From Nitrospira sp. (GTDB lineage Bacteria > Nitrospirota > Nitrospiria > Nitrospirales > Nitrospiraceae), in the NCBI GenBank assembly GCA_029194675.1, contig JARFXP010000003.1:620001-684000 (forward strand): a stretch of 64,000 nt of DNA, given 5' to 3'. Shown here piece after piece: positions 33,685-42,895 of this stretch. Position numbers and translations under genes: made by a program. Numbering within the stretch: the first letter of the stretch is position 1; each line of letters starts with the position of its first letter. The notes beneath the pieces were generated by a model. The model saw only the letters and a list, made by a program, of their open reading frames with translations, made no database searches and was not told where the DNA came from.

Positions 33685-33744
33685 TCAACTCACGGCAAGG
33701 GTCATAAAGAGGTTGGCGATGCTCAGAAACAGGATCGCATCCAT
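33685..33744 (-). pseudogene. Remnant of a second DUF486 gene (first 19 codons)
   Basis: A frame MDAILFLSIANLFMTLAVS preceded by AGGAG 8 nt before the ATG. It resembles the N-terminus of the intact DUF486 protein (VALLTISNVFMTLAWYG) but stops after 19 codons. It looks like a truncated tandem duplicate rather than a functional small protein. Confidence 0.5.
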
Positions 33745-33792
33745 GAAACTATCTCCTGAGCTAAGAAAATATTAAGTGCAGCACATTGCGCT

Positions 33793-34689
33793 TCAGTATT
33801 TGACGGCTTGTTTTTCGATCCAATCCAGCGCGGCGTCAACATTATCGAAACATTCAGCCAATGGCTCTTTACCTTTCCAATTCTTCCTTACGGTCAAAGC
33901 ATATTTGCGGAATTTAGCGTCAAGAACTACAACATCGGCATATGGGACCACACTGACTGCATGCTGCAAATCCACCAGGTCTTGTTCAGTAGGATGCGCC
34001 TGAGTGTCGGCTGTTGTTGCATCCGATAGCGCTGCTTCAAAAGCCAGGGCGCGGAACTTCTTGATGTTCATTGCTTGAAGATATTGTCGTTTTGATCCGT
34101 CGGCTATTACCAAGCCCCCAGGGAATTGAGATGGAAGTAGCATCTGAACGAACTGCTTCTGCTCTTGTCGAGATAAACCTTTTCGTCCAACCGTCGCCTG
34201 AACTGTCGATTTGAGTTTCGACTTGATACTGGGATACTTCGATTGCTCAGCAAATGCTCCATGAAAGAGCTTTGGCCTCTTGAAAAACCAAACCAATCCT
34301 TCCTTCCTAATATTCTCAATATCATGATGCCTACTTAATTCCGGGAAAATAGCAAGAACCCCTTCACAGAATGGGCTGCGTTTGCAGTAGGGTATTCCAA
34401 TTGAATTGAAGAAATCCTCAGCGACCTCGTCTTCTTGCAGATCAGTCTTCAGCCTAATCCAGACACATGGAACTTCCTTTGAAAGCATTTCGATCTTTTT
34501 GCAAAGGTCTATAGCCCTATCTTTGTTACCATCTCTTATCGCTTCCTGGACATACCAAATAGTCAAAACCAGGGTGCAAGCTCCGCTTTTGCAGAGCAAG
34601 ACAAGCCTCTCTCGCTGTGACATACATGAAGGCGCTTGGAGTAAATTGATAATCGCCCACTGATCCAAGAACAACGTCAAGGGAGGCAT
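33793..34689 (-). CDS. Hypothetical PIN-like protein
   Basis: A 298-residue protein of unrecognised family with a PIN-nuclease-like layout. It begins with a hydrophobic strand ending in an acidic residue (LTLFLDQWAIINLL), and its C-terminal part has DLQHAVSVVPYADVVVLDAK, as in PIN-like domains where the distal Asp is catalytic. The middle contains a Lys/Arg-rich region (KLKSTVQATVGRKGLSRQEQ). Base composition is lower in GC than the neighbours, suggesting transfer. No antitoxin-like partner is visible. It is flanked on its 5' side by a 15-bp inverted repeat. A toxin or defence nuclease is a guess. Confidence 0.6.
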   Translation of the reverse strand: MPPLTLFLDQWAIINLLQAPSCMSQRERLVLLCKSGACTLVLTIWYVQEAIRDGNKDRAIDLCKKIEMLSKEVPCVWIRLKTDLQEDEVAEDFFNSIGIPYCKRSPFCEGVLAIFPELSRHHDIENIRKEGLVWFFKRPKLFHGAFAEQSKYPSIKSKLKSTVQATVGRKGLSRQEQKQFVQMLLPSQFPGGLVIADGSKRQYLQAMNIKKFRALAFEAALSDATTADTQAHPTEQDLVDLQHAVSVVPYADVVVLDAKFRKYALTVRKNWKGKEPLAECFDNVDAALDWIEKQAVKY

Positions 34690-34766
34690 TATTCTCCTGA
34701 ATCAATATCAAACGTGGCTGAGGGCCATTAGCGCCATCAACCATCACTACCCCTTTCCTTTCTTCG

Positions 34767-34956
34767 AGGCGGGCGGAAGGGATGAGCATGAAGGCTTCGC
34801 TGTAGCGTTAGCTGCCATCCGGAAGCAGTAATGGTGCTGGGCGCCGTTCTGTCAGTTCGTCCGGTAAGGCGCACAGCCAATAGCAGGGAGATGAGGTAGG
34901 ACGACGGGGTTCATCGCATTACGGCGAATCCGGAATGTTCACCCTTCCGCCCGCCT
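34767..34956. repeat. 15-bp perfect inverted repeat pair, 160 bp apart
   Basis: AGGCGGGCGGAAGGG at 34767-34781 and its exact reverse complement CCCTTCCGCCCGCCT at 34942-34956. The right arm abuts the uvrA stop codon and the left arm lies upstream of the PIN-like gene. Too far apart for a simple terminator; it may be the edge of a mobile segment. Confidence 0.6.
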
Positions 34957-37466
34957 CACCCCACCCCCGCTTCTTTCAACACCTGTCCCGTATACGACCG
35001 CTTCGCCTTCGCGATCTCTCTCGGCGGTCCCTCCACCACAATCTCACCGCCGCGATCGCCGCCCTCTGGCCCCAGGTCGATGATCCAGTCGGCGTTCTTG
35101 ATGACATCCAGATTGTGTTCGATCACCAGCACTGTATTCCCCGCTTCGACGAGCCGATCCAACACATCCAGCAATCGCTGTACATCGGCGAAATGCAGAC
35201 CCGTTGTCGGTTCATCGAGGATATACATGGTGCGTCCGGTTGCGCGTTTAGAGAGCTCGCGTGACAGCTTTACTCTTTGTGCTTCGCCGCCGGAGAGCGT
35301 TGTCGCCGATTGGCCGAGCTTCACGTAGTGTAAACCGACATCATGCAACGTCTGGAGCTTCGCTTTGATCAATGGAATGTGCTCAAAGAACTCCAACGCA
35401 TCGTCCACCGTCATGTTCAGCACATCGGCGATGCTCTTACCCTTGTGCAGAATCTCCAGCGTTTCCCGGTTGTAGCGTTGCCCCTTACACACCTCACAGG
35501 TCACATAGACATCTGGCAGGAAGTGCATCTCGATCTTGATGAGTCCATCACCTTGACAAGCCTCGCACCGTCCCCCTTTCACGTTGAAGCTGTATCGCCC
35601 TGGTTTATAGCCTCGGACACGGGATTCCGGCAGGTTGGAATAGAGATCACGGATGTACCCAAACAGGCCGGTATAGGTAGCCGGGTTTGATCGGGGAGTC
35701 CGGCCGATCGGCGACTGATCGATGTCGATCACTTTGTCGAGCGCATCGACTCCTCTCAATTCTTTGCACCCATCGATTTTCGGCTTCTTGTGATAGAGCA
35801 ACTGGGAGAGCGAGTGAAAGAGCACTTCCAGCACCAAGGTGCTCTTGCCCGACCCCGATACGCCGGTCACGCATGTCATCAGGCCTAGCGGGATTCGCGC
35901 CGTCAGGTTTTTTAAGTTATGTTTCTGTGCCCCGACTATAAAAAGCATACCTCTGGGCTTTCGCTGTCGTTGCGGCACGGACACAGTCTGCGCGCCGCGC
36001 AGGTATTGGCCCGTCAGTGAGTTGGGATCGCCCATGATCTGTTGAGGCGTCCCTTGCGCGATCACATGCCCTCCATGCGAACCGGCACCAGGGCCCATGT
36101 CGAGAACATGATCGGCGGCCTGCATCGTTTCGGCATCATGCTCAACAACCACCACCGTGTTGCCGAGATCCCGCAGCCTCAGCAATGTCTGCAGCAACCG
36201 ACGATTGTCGCGCTGATGGAGTCCGATCGAAGGCTCGTCCAGGATGTACAATACTCCGACCAGGCCCGATCCGATCTGAGTGGCCAATCTGATCCGTTGC
36301 CCCTCGCCCCCGGATAAGGTCGCCGCGGCTCGATCGAGCGTCAGATAGTCCAAACCCACATTGACGAGAAAGCCCAACCGTTCACGAATCTCTTTCAGGA
36401 TCCGATGCGCGATCACCAGTTCGCGATCGGTAAACTTCAGGGACAGAAAAAAATCCGCCGCCGCGCGAACCGAAAGGCTGGTCACCTCGGCGATCGATTG
36501 CTTGGCTAATTTAATAGACAAACTTTCAGGCCTCAGCCTTGCCCCATGGCAGACCTGACAAGGTTCCAATAGCGTGAAATCCTCTTCCTTCTGATCACCC
36601 TGCATCATGGCATAGCCGATACCGTCGCAAGCCGGACAAGCTCCGTGCGGGCTGTTGAAGGAAAATATCCGTGGGGTGACTTCCGGATAGCTCACACCGC
36701 AGTTGATACAGGCCAGCTTGTCACTATAGAGCCTCGTTCGAGCATCTTCCGTTAACACCCCGACCAAGCCTCCGGTCAGCTTGACCGAGGTTTCGACGGA
36801 ATCTGCCAGTCGCCGCATGAGCGCATCGCCGGATTTCATCACCAGCCGATCGACGATGATTTCGATCGTGTGTTTCTTCTGTTTATCAAGGGCAATGTCT
36901 TCACCCAGATCGACAATTTTGCCGTCGACGCGAGCGCGGACATAGCCCGCCTTTCGCATCTCCAGCAGTTCCTTCCTGTATTCACCCTTTCGCCCACGCA
37001 CGATCGGGGCCAGAATTTGAAACTTTTCCCCTTCCGGCAGCGAGGCAATCGCATCGACCATCTGCTGGACAGTCTGCGCGGTGATCTCTTCTCCACATTG
37101 GAAACAATAGGGACGCCCGACGCGGGCAAAGAGTAGCCGAAGATAGTCATAGATTTCCGTGACCGTGCCGACGGTGGAGCGGGGATTATGGCTGGTGCTC
37201 TTCTGCTCGATGGAAATGGCAGGAGACAAGCCTTCGATGGAATCGACGTCCGGCTTCCCCATCTGTTCGAGGAACTGTCGGGCATAGGCCGACAATGACT
37301 CGACGTAGCGCCGTTGACCTTCTGCATAGATGGTATCGAAAGCAAGCGACGACTTACCCGACCCACTCAAGCCGGTGATGACCACCAGCTTGTCGCGCGG
37401 AATCTCCACGTCGATATTCTTGAGGTTGTGCTCCCGCGCACCCTTGATGATGATGGAGTTGCCCAT
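34956..37466 (-). CDS. uvrA: UvrA excinuclease subunit, short form lacking the insertion domain
   Basis: An 836-residue UvrA, the damage-recognition ATPase of nucleotide excision repair. The start at 37466 ([15 protein letters not shown]) matches the normal UvrA N-terminus; the frame to 37547 overlaps the neighbouring gene. Motifs: Walker [10 protein letters not shown] and GVSGSGKST, signatures [16 protein letters not shown] and [15 protein letters not shown], Walker [11 protein letters not shown] and [10 protein letters not shown], and zinc cysteines CINC, CPACDG, CQVCHG, CEACQG, CEVCKG. E. coli UvrA has 940 residues. Here only ~17 residues separate CPACDG from CQVCHG, where the usual insertion domain of ~100 residues should be. 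The UvrB-binding region is present. Confidence 0.96.
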   Translation of the reverse strand: MGNSIIIKGAREHNLKNIDVEIPRDKLVVITGLSGSGKSSLAFDTIYAEGQRRYVESLSAYARQFLEQMGKPDVDSIEGLSPAISIEQKSTSHNPRSTVGTVTEIYDYLRLLFARVGRPYCFQCGEEITAQTVQQMVDAIASLPEGEKFQILAPIVRGRKGEYRKELLEMRKAGYVRARVDGKIVDLGEDIALDKQKKHTIEIIVDRLVMKSGDALMRRLADSVETSVKLTGGLVGVLTEDARTRLYSDKLACINCGVSYPEVTPRIFSFNSPHGACPACDGIGYAMMQGDQKEEDFTLLEPCQVCHGARLRPESLSIKLAKQSIAEVTSLSVRAAADFFLSLKFTDRELVIAHRILKEIRERLGFLVNVGLDYLTLDRAAATLSGGEGQRIRLATQIGSGLVGVLYILDEPSIGLHQRDNRRLLQTLLRLRDLGNTVVVVEHDAETMQAADHVLDMGPGAGSHGGHVIAQGTPQQIMGDPNSLTGQYLRGAQTVSVPQRQRKPRGMLFIVGAQKHNLKNLTARIPLGLMTCVTGVSGSGKSTLVLEVLFHSLSQLLYHKKPKIDGCKELRGVDALDKVIDIDQSPIGRTPRSNPATYTGLFGYIRDLYSNLPESRVRGYKPGRYSFNVKGGRCEACQGDGLIKIEMHFLPDVYVTCEVCKGQRYNRETLEILHKGKSIADVLNMTVDDALEFFEHIPLIKAKLQTLHDVGLHYVKLGQSATTLSGGEAQRVKLSRELSKRATGRTMYILDEPTTGLHFADVQRLLDVLDRLVEAGNTVLVIEHNLDVIKNADWIIDLGPEGGDRGGEIVVEGPPREIAKAKRSYTGQVLKEAGVG

Positions 37467-37500
37467 GGGGAAGTGGATTATAGCATGCGACTTCGGATGG

Positions 37501-39105
37501 CTACCGGCGCTTGCGGGATCTGCGGGGAGTCCGATCGAGCGCTTCACCCCAGTGAGTCAGAAATGCCGTCACGAATTCGTGTTCTTCAGCCGGCGGCACG
37601 GCCAATCTCGCCAAGGCCAACGACACCGTCAGCGCGATGTGGTACCCCTCGGAACGGGACGCGACAGCTCGGCGATAGGCCGGATGCGTATCGTTGATGA
37701 CGACGGTCGATTCGACAAGACGCCCAAGGTCAGGATCTCCCTCCAACGATTCGAATCGAATGCTGAGTCCATAGCGGCCAGGCCGAGGCCGTCCCTTGGC
37801 CCCTGGAACGACGGCGACGCCGGGAGAAGGTTCCTGTCGCGGGAGCGGCTCTTCCTCCACCTCTTCGACCGGTGCTTGGATTTCAGCCAGTTCCTGGAGT
37901 GCCTCTGCAGGGGAAACAGACTCCACTGAGGCCTCCGTCTGAGCCATAACCGATAGTGAAAGCAGTGCCTGTCCATCTTCGGCGGAGTCCGTCGGCTCAA
38001 TGGGCAATCGCTTCTGACCCCCGGCTCGTTGTTCGACCAGCGAAGCCAGCAGCGGAAATTCATCGGCCAGTTCCACCAAGACGGTTTCCAGGTCTCGTTC
38101 CATCGGCCGTACGGCGCGGCGGTTCGCCTTATCAGCGGATTCTCTGATATCGCCCCAATGAGCCAGTTGCTGCGAGACCGCCTCCTGGATGGCCTTGCGA
38201 TATCCCAGGTACAGCGCGCCCCGCGAGCCGACACGAACGAAGTCTCCTTTATTGAGCGTGAGGGCGGCGGCGAGGGCCGGCGCTTCGATCATCCCAGCCA
38301 TTCTGTCGGGCGCAGCCGGCGTGAGACCAAGCCAATCCCATCCGCGCTTAATGACCTTGCCGAACGTACTGATTGCCATGCCGCGCTGGTCATCCGGGAC
38401 CGGTGTCTCATGCCGCGTCAGGTAGCCGATTGCGGTCGGTCTGCGCTTGCGCGCCAAGCACACGGCAATTCTCGATACCTCGGCGCCACGGGCGTGATGG
38501 CGAGCCAGCACTCGACCGTTGACCTCGAAGCAAAACCCTTTCGGATAATGTTGACTCAGAATCTCGTCGAACTCGGGCTCGAGCAGCGGCTGGTACTGTC
38601 GGCGCAGCGTCCCTTCGAGATAGCCTTCGTCCAAGAGCGGCGAGAGCGCATTGTGGAGCTTCAGCTGCACCGCCGTGCCATGATCGGTCACCAACCCCAA
38701 TGGGGGAATCCATTTCCACGGCGCTTTGTGCCGTCCCGCCAAGTGCCAGCGGCTCGCCACATGTTCCTTGCCACGTCTGGTTTCGGTAACGACGTCTTCA
38801 CAGACCAGCAGACCAAGCTTGATCCCAACTCCGGCGAAGCCGATACCATGCCCCCGCGTCTTGGTGCTGGCGGCGAGATCGTGGTAGCGCACCAGGTCTC
38901 TTCGTCTCATCCCCGATCCGTCGTCTACGATGGTCAGCGTGGATAAGGCAGGTTCCGTCTTCAAACGGAGGCAGGTGGCGCCGGAATCCAGCGAATTGGC
39001 CACCACTTCGGTGAGGATGGTTTCTTCGAGCGCGCCGGGATAGGCATCGCGCAAGTCTTCGAGCAGGTGCTGCAAGTCAACGCGGGTTTCGCCCAAGGGA
39101 ATCAC
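37501..39105 (-). CDS. GHKL (HSP90/MutL/MORC-like) ATPase
   Basis: A 534-residue ATP-binding protein with the Bergerat fold: N box [13 protein letters not shown] box VDDGSGMRR, and glycine-rich [15 protein letters not shown], then [10 protein letters not shown]. The C-terminal ~120 residues are acidic and Pro/Arg-rich, then a helical end. The protein resembles the MORC-like GHKL ATPases that occur in prokaryotic defence loci. It lies 30 bp downstream of the methyltransferase gene and 34 bp upstream of uvrA on the same strand. Its precise role is unknown; a DNA-remodelling or NTP-driven regulator in the restriction locus is inferred. Confidence 0.85.
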   Translation of the reverse strand: MIPLGETRVDLQHLLEDLRDAYPGALEETILTEVVANSLDSGATCLRLKTEPALSTLTIVDDGSGMRRRDLVRYHDLAASTKTRGHGIGFAGVGIKLGLLVCEDVVTETRRGKEHVASRWHLAGRHKAPWKWIPPLGLVTDHGTAVQLKLHNALSPLLDEGYLEGTLRRQYQPLLEPEFDEILSQHYPKGFCFEVNGRVLARHHARGAEVSRIAVCLARKRRPTAIGYLTRHETPVPDDQRGMAISTFGKVIKRGWDWLGLTPAAPDRMAGMIEAPALAAALTLNKGDFVRVGSRGALYLGYRKAIQEAVSQQLAHWGDIRESADKANRRAVRPMERDLETVLVELADEFPLLASLVEQRAGGQKRLPIEPTDSAEDGQALLSLSVMAQTEASVESVSPAEALQELAEIQAPVEEVEEEPLPRQEPSPGVAVVPGAKGRPRPGRYGLSIRFESLEGDPDLGRLVESTVVINDTHPAYRRAVASRSEGYHIALTVSLALARLAVPPAEEHEFVTAFLTHWGEALDRTPRRSRKRR

Positions 39106-39135
39106 CTCTTCTAGTCGTTGGCTTCAGCCAGCCAT

Positions 39136-41475
39136 TCATCCCACCGTCACCGGTATGAGTGTCATCGTGTCGTTGCCGAAGATATCGATGACTTTGACGG
39201 CGATGATGTAGCGGCCTGGCTTGTCATATGTGTGCGTGGCGGATTTCAATTCAAGGTCACGGTTCTGGCGTGTGCGGAAGCTCTGCCATTCGTTCTCGAA
39301 GATGTAGGCCCCTGTCCACCGTTCTTCAAACTCGTCGGCCGTCAGGCCAAGTTCCCGTTGAGCCGGTTCCTGTCCGGGCAAAAAGCCCTGCACGCCTCCG
39401 AGACCGGTGCCGAACGGAACCTTAATGATCTCCTTCCGGCTTTCATAGTTGAAATCCACCGCCCAGTAGTCCACCCAATCGGTCCATTTCTTGGTCAAGA
39501 CGTCGCGGGTGACAACACCCTGCTTGTCCTTGCTGATCTTGATGAGCTTGCCGGATTCGCAGACCACCTCGCTTTTGCCTTCTTTCAACTCAGTTTCTAT
39601 AGACTGTGCGATACCCTGCGAGTAGTAGACGGAGAAATCCGTCAATTCAACGGCCAGAGTCAGCCTGTATTTCTTGTCGAAACGTGGCGTCACTTCGATG
39701 TAGGCCACGTCGTGGAACCGCACCTGCCCCTTTTCCACGGCGCGTTTGTCAAAGACTTCCGGCGGGATCGTCTTGGGCGCGAGGTCAATGCCCTTCTGCT
39801 TCGCCTCGTCCAGCACGGCTGGAAACAAACCCATCTCGAATTCGAAGGCCAGCACGTCCACGCGGGAAGCGTTTCGCTTGCGGCATTCCGTGATGACCTC
39901 CTCCACGAACAGCCGCCCCACCGGCAAGTTGATCGGGCCGACGACCACAAGCCGCCCACCCTGCTTGCCATGAAAGAAGCCCGTCTCAGACAATGGCTCG
40001 GCCTTGTAGGCTTTCAAGACCAATTCGCGGAACTCCGCTTCCTTCTTCGCCAGCACCTGTTCCTTCTTCTTGCCGGTGAGGCGGCCAGCCACGTTGAGAT
40101 AGGCCTGACGTTCATAGCGACCCAGGTTCAGGACTTCAAAGGCGCGAAAAGGTTTGCCGGAGGCTTTGAGCTCACGCTGGACTTGAATGAGCCGCTTGCG
40201 CGTCGTGTGAATCCCGAACTTGCCCAGGTCGGTGGCGATCCATTTGCGCCCGAGCTTTTCCGCCACGGCAGCGGTCGTGCCGCTGCCGCAGAAAAAGTCC
40301 GCCACCAGATCGCCTTCGTTGCTACTGGCTTTGAGGATGCGCTCGATGAGGGCTTCTGGCTTTTGGGTGGGATAGTCAACTCGCTCCTCGGCTGCCGAAT
40401 TCAGTACTGAAACATCAGTCCACACGTCGTGAACTGCAACGCCCTTGAGTTCGTTCAGAGGCGTCTTTAGGCGCGGCGTTCCAGTTTTCGTGAAAGCGAT
40501 TCGCCCGCGAACCATCAAATCGTCAATTCCTTCTTGGTCGTATCCCCAATGTCTCCCGGGCGGAGGCTCAATGCTTTTGCCCTTGAAGATTCGGGCTGGG
40601 CCTGGGCCAGCGCCGCTGAGATCTGACAAACGATGAATTGTTCCATCTTCGTCTGTTAGAAAATCATGACCGCGCGCCGTCTCTTCGGTTTGTGGGACAC
40701 TTGGCTGATTCCACACAAGGCTGTCGCCTTTTGAGTAGAAGTAAAGCAAGTCGTGAACTCGTCCGAGCTGATTGACGCCTTTGCGGCTGGACGTTCTTTG
40801 CCAGACGATTTCGTTTCGGAACATTTCCGTCCCGAAGATTTCGTTCATCGCCAAACGGATGAACCCATTTACCCGCGGATCGCAATGCACATAGATACTT
40901 CCTTCGCTGTGCATCAAATCGCGCATGAGCATGAGGCGTTCGTAGATCATGGCGATGAACGAATCCGCGCCGCGTCCCCAGGTATCGCGGTAGGCGATTT
41001 GTTCGAGAAGATTGGGCTCCTTGTGAAAGGTCTCCCCGCCGATCTCGATGTCCATGCTGAAATCCGCTCCCACGTCGAAGGGCGGGTCGATATAGATGAG
41101 CTTGAGGCCGCCGGCCTCCTCGATCTGGCGGCGGAGCGCGCCGCTTTTGAGGGAGGAGAGAATTAGCTTGTTATCGCCCCAGATGAGCTTGTTGGTCCAG
41201 CCCTTGATCTGCCGTCCGCCTAGGTCAAGATCCAGCTCCCCGTCGCGCTGCTCTTTTCGTGGCTCATCAATGTGTTCGAGCGTCTGAAAAGGCAGGATCG
41301 TGGTGCAGACTTCTCGGCTTTTGCCGTTCCAGACGAGTTCGACCTCGCGTTTGTCGGCGAACAGGAGAAACCGATACTTCTCCGGCAACGGCTTGCCCTG
41401 CTCGATCAGCTTGATCAGATCGCGCTTCTCTGCGTCGGAGAGGTCGTACCGCTCGGAGTCATGTGGTCGTGCCAT
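39136..41475 (-). CDS. Type III-like DNA methyltransferase (Mod)
   Basis: A 779-residue site-specific DNA methyltransferase. Motif IV is DPPF (residues 130-133) and motif I, FCGSGTT, lies C-terminal to it near residue ~390, so it is a beta-class N-type amino methyltransferase. Other stretches are IYVHCDPRVNGFIRLAMNE, DYPTQKPEALIERIL, and TDLGKFGIHTTRKRL. The C-terminal ~330 residues are of unknown function and probably hold target recognition and Res contacts. It follows the fic/mini-ORF end after ~40 bp and shares the operon with a Res-like helicase. The start at 41475 has a poor ribosome binding site, so expression may be low or coupled. Confidence 0.92.
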   Translation of the reverse strand: MARPHDSERYDLSDAEKRDLIKLIEQGKPLPEKYRFLLFADKREVELVWNGKSREVCTTILPFQTLEHIDEPRKEQRDGELDLDLGGRQIKGWTNKLIWGDNKLILSSLKSGALRRQIEEAGGLKLIYIDPPFDVGADFSMDIEIGGETFHKEPNLLEQIAYRDTWGRGADSFIAMIYERLMLMRDLMHSEGSIYVHCDPRVNGFIRLAMNEIFGTEMFRNEIVWQRTSSRKGVNQLGRVHDLLYFYSKGDSLVWNQPSVPQTEETARGHDFLTDEDGTIHRLSDLSGAGPGPARIFKGKSIEPPPGRHWGYDQEGIDDLMVRGRIAFTKTGTPRLKTPLNELKGVAVHDVWTDVSVLNSAAEERVDYPTQKPEALIERILKASSNEGDLVADFFCGSGTTAAVAEKLGRKWIATDLGKFGIHTTRKRLIQVQRELKASGKPFRAFEVLNLGRYERQAYLNVAGRLTGKKKEQVLAKKEAEFRELVLKAYKAEPLSETGFFHGKQGGRLVVVGPINLPVGRLFVEEVITECRKRNASRVDVLAFEFEMGLFPAVLDEAKQKGIDLAPKTIPPEVFDKRAVEKGQVRFHDVAYIEVTPRFDKKYRLTLAVELTDFSVYYSQGIAQSIETELKEGKSEVVCESGKLIKISKDKQGVVTRDVLTKKWTDWVDYWAVDFNYESRKEIIKVPFGTGLGGVQGFLPGQEPAQRELGLTADEFEERWTGAYIFENEWQSFRTRQNRDLELKSATHTYDKPGRYIIAVKVIDIFGNDTMTLIPVTVG

Positions 41476-41517
41476 AAAAGTATGTTCGGTTAATCAATTC
41501 GGTTAGTACTCTCTTTA

Positions 41518-41541
41518 TTACCCTCTTTTGAGGGTAATACC
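41518..41541. promoter_or_regulatory. Overlapping palindromes between fic and mod (possible operator)
   Basis: TTACCCTCTTTTGAGGGTAA (41518-41537) is a perfect 8-bp-arm dyad with a 4-base loop. It overlaps a second, GGGTAATACCC (41531-41541). No T run follows on either strand, so a terminator is unlikely. It lies 43 bp before the mod start codon and could be a controller-binding site. Confidence 0.45.
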
Positions 41542-41601
41542 CAATTCATCCGCCCGACATCCGTCAATTAGCTCTTCTTTTAGCTCTTTTCGGTCAGCCA
41601 T
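41518..41601 (-). CDS. 27-codon mini-ORF coupled to fic by TAATG overlap
   Basis: The fic stop TAA overlaps an ATG (TAATG) that opens a frame MADRKELKEELIDGCRADEL ending at 41518. The sequence resembles the start of small antitoxin-like helices (KELKEELIxGC) and then runs into the palindrome. It may be the truncated remnant of a small Fic antitoxin or translation-coupled partner. Evidence is the overlap and the helical composition only. Confidence 0.35.
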   Translation of the reverse strand: MADRKELKEELIDGCRADELGITLKRG

Positions 41602-42656
41602 TAGCTCTTTTCCCCCTTCAGGCACCAGAGCGCCCCAGGACCACGCCCGATGGCTTCGATCCGCCCCTCTTTCCGCAGCCGGGCCATCACCAGGCGGATG
41701 GTCGCACGGCTCACTCCAGGACATTGCCTGGCCACATCCTCGACAGAAAACTCGCCCACCATATGGTTGATCGCATAGGAAACCAGTTCTGCCTTCGCTG
41801 CCGGCCCGGTGCTTTCACGCCCCGCCCTTCGTTCGAACTCAGTATAGGCCATATTGATCACATCCACGGTGTACGAGAAAAACGGGAGCACGTCGTGGCG
41901 GCTCTCATGCCAGCCTTGGGAGCTTTCATGCAGACGCGCGTAATAGGATTCCTTGGTCGTTTCAATCAGCCGCTCCAAGCTGATGTATCGCCCGACTTCG
42001 TAGTCAAGCTGGTACAGCGCGAGCAGCATGAGTAATCGGGAGACCCGGCCGTTCCCGTCGGCAAAGGGATGGACGCACAGGAAGTCCAACACAAGCGCGC
42101 TCACGGCCAGAATCGGTGTGACCTGCTTCTGCTCCAGCACATGCTGGTACAGCAGGCAGAGGTTTTCAATCGCCTTGGGGACTTCCTCAGGTTCGACCGG
42201 CTTAAAGCGAATCTCCGTTGTGCCGTCCGGATAACGCGCCACGATGTGGTTGGGGCGATCCTTCCATTCCCCCGCCCTCGGATCGACCTCGCCGTGGATC
42301 AGCCGGTGAAACTGCCTGAACGTGTCCGGAGCGATCGGGATTTCACAGGCTTTGGCGTGAATCCATGCCAGCGCCCTCCGGTAGCCGGCTATTTCATTTT
42401 CAGACCGGTTCGTGGGCCTGGCCCGCCCCAACACCAGAGGCCGCAAGCGATCCCGCGCGACGGTGACGCCCTCGATACGGTTCGATGATTCGACGCTTTC
42501 CACTAACGCCATTTCGCGGAGGGCCTTCAGCACCTGTGGAGTCTGCTTGCCGTAGAGAGCCTGTCGCCCTCGCGCCGCGGCGATGTCGGTCAGCGCCGTG
42601 ACCAGCCGCTGTGGAATGCCCAATTCAGATAGCCGGACGGTCCTGAACGAGTTCAT
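41601..42656 (-). CDS. Fic family AMPylase with N-terminal inhibitory helix and C-terminal winged helix
   Basis: A 351-residue Fic protein. The catalytic loop is HPFADGNGRVSR (His196 catalytic). The N-terminal inhibitory motif SSNRIEG (57-63) marks a self-inhibited class II Fic. Residues ~300-345 form a winged-helix DNA-binding region (FSVEDVARQCPGVSRATIRL, VMARLRKEGRIEAIG). Fic proteins of this size are often fused to wHTH regulators. It lies inside the Res-Mod operon, overlapping the upstream small gene by 4 bp. Its target is unknown; regulation of the restriction system or abortive response to phage is inferred. Confidence 0.92.
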   Translation of the reverse strand: MNSFRTVRLSELGIPQRLVTALTDIAAARGRQALYGKQTPQVLKALREMALVESVESSNRIEGVTVARDRLRPLVLGRARPTNRSENEIAGYRRALAWIHAKACEIPIAPDTFRQFHRLIHGEVDPRAGEWKDRPNHIVARYPDGTTEIRFKPVEPEEVPKAIENLCLLYQHVLEQKQVTPILAVSALVLDFLCVHPFADGNGRVSRLLMLLALYQLDYEVGRYISLERLIETTKESYYARLHESSQGWHESRHDVLPFFSYTVDVINMAYTEFERRAGRESTGPAAKAELVSYAINHMVGEFSVEDVARQCPGVSRATIRLVMARLRKEGRIEAIGRGPGALWCLKGEKS

Positions 42657-42895
42657 GCGGCGGCGGCTTCCTGTTCAAGAAATGAGAGATCCAGATCGTG
42701 GACGCAAATCTGCGCGGTCATGAGTTGGTGAAGGAGGGTGCGGAAGAAGCCAGTAAACGATCGTGGTTTTTTCTGCGGCGACTGGCGGGTGAACAATTCC
42801 TGCTTACCTCTGGCCTCGGCGAGATCGGTCAGATACCACGTCGTCTGTGTGGGCAACGTGGGCGGTTCGGCGGCGAGTTGGCGGAGCGTCATCAT
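42653..42895 (-). CDS. 80-residue protein homologous to a Fic N-terminus (probable Fic remnant)
   Basis: The segment LPTQTTWYLTDLAEARGKQE, then LFTRQSPQK, aligns with residues 13-41 of the neighbouring Fic protein (IPQRLVTALTDIAAARGRQA, LYGKQTPQV), the conserved N-terminal helix of class II Fic proteins. After that the sequence diverges (PRSFTGFFRTLLHQLMTAQI) and no catalytic motif follows. Both ends overlap neighbours by 4 bp (res stop, fic start), so its reading frame is kept in the operon. It is either a decayed Fic fused to new sequence or a small binding partner that mimics the Fic inhibitory region. Confidence 0.6.
   Translation of the reverse strand: MMTLRQLAAEPPTLPTQTTWYLTDLAEARGKQELFTRQSPQKKPRSFTGFFRTLLHQLMTAQICVHDLDLSFLEQEAAAA

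Noticed and set aside
34526..34789. 87-codon frame upstream of the PIN-like gene
   Set aside because: Overlaps the PIN-like gene by ~160 bp in another frame and contains the inverted repeat arm; no recognised content.
34690..34955. Integron attC-like site next to the PIN-like gene
   Set aside because: The 15-bp inverted repeat is real, but neither a proper GTTRRRY core nor its partner could be found.
41518..41724. 68-codon frame overlapping fic
   Set aside because: Most of it is a shadow of fic in another frame. Only the last 27 codons, starting at the TAATG, are kept as a tentative mini-ORF.
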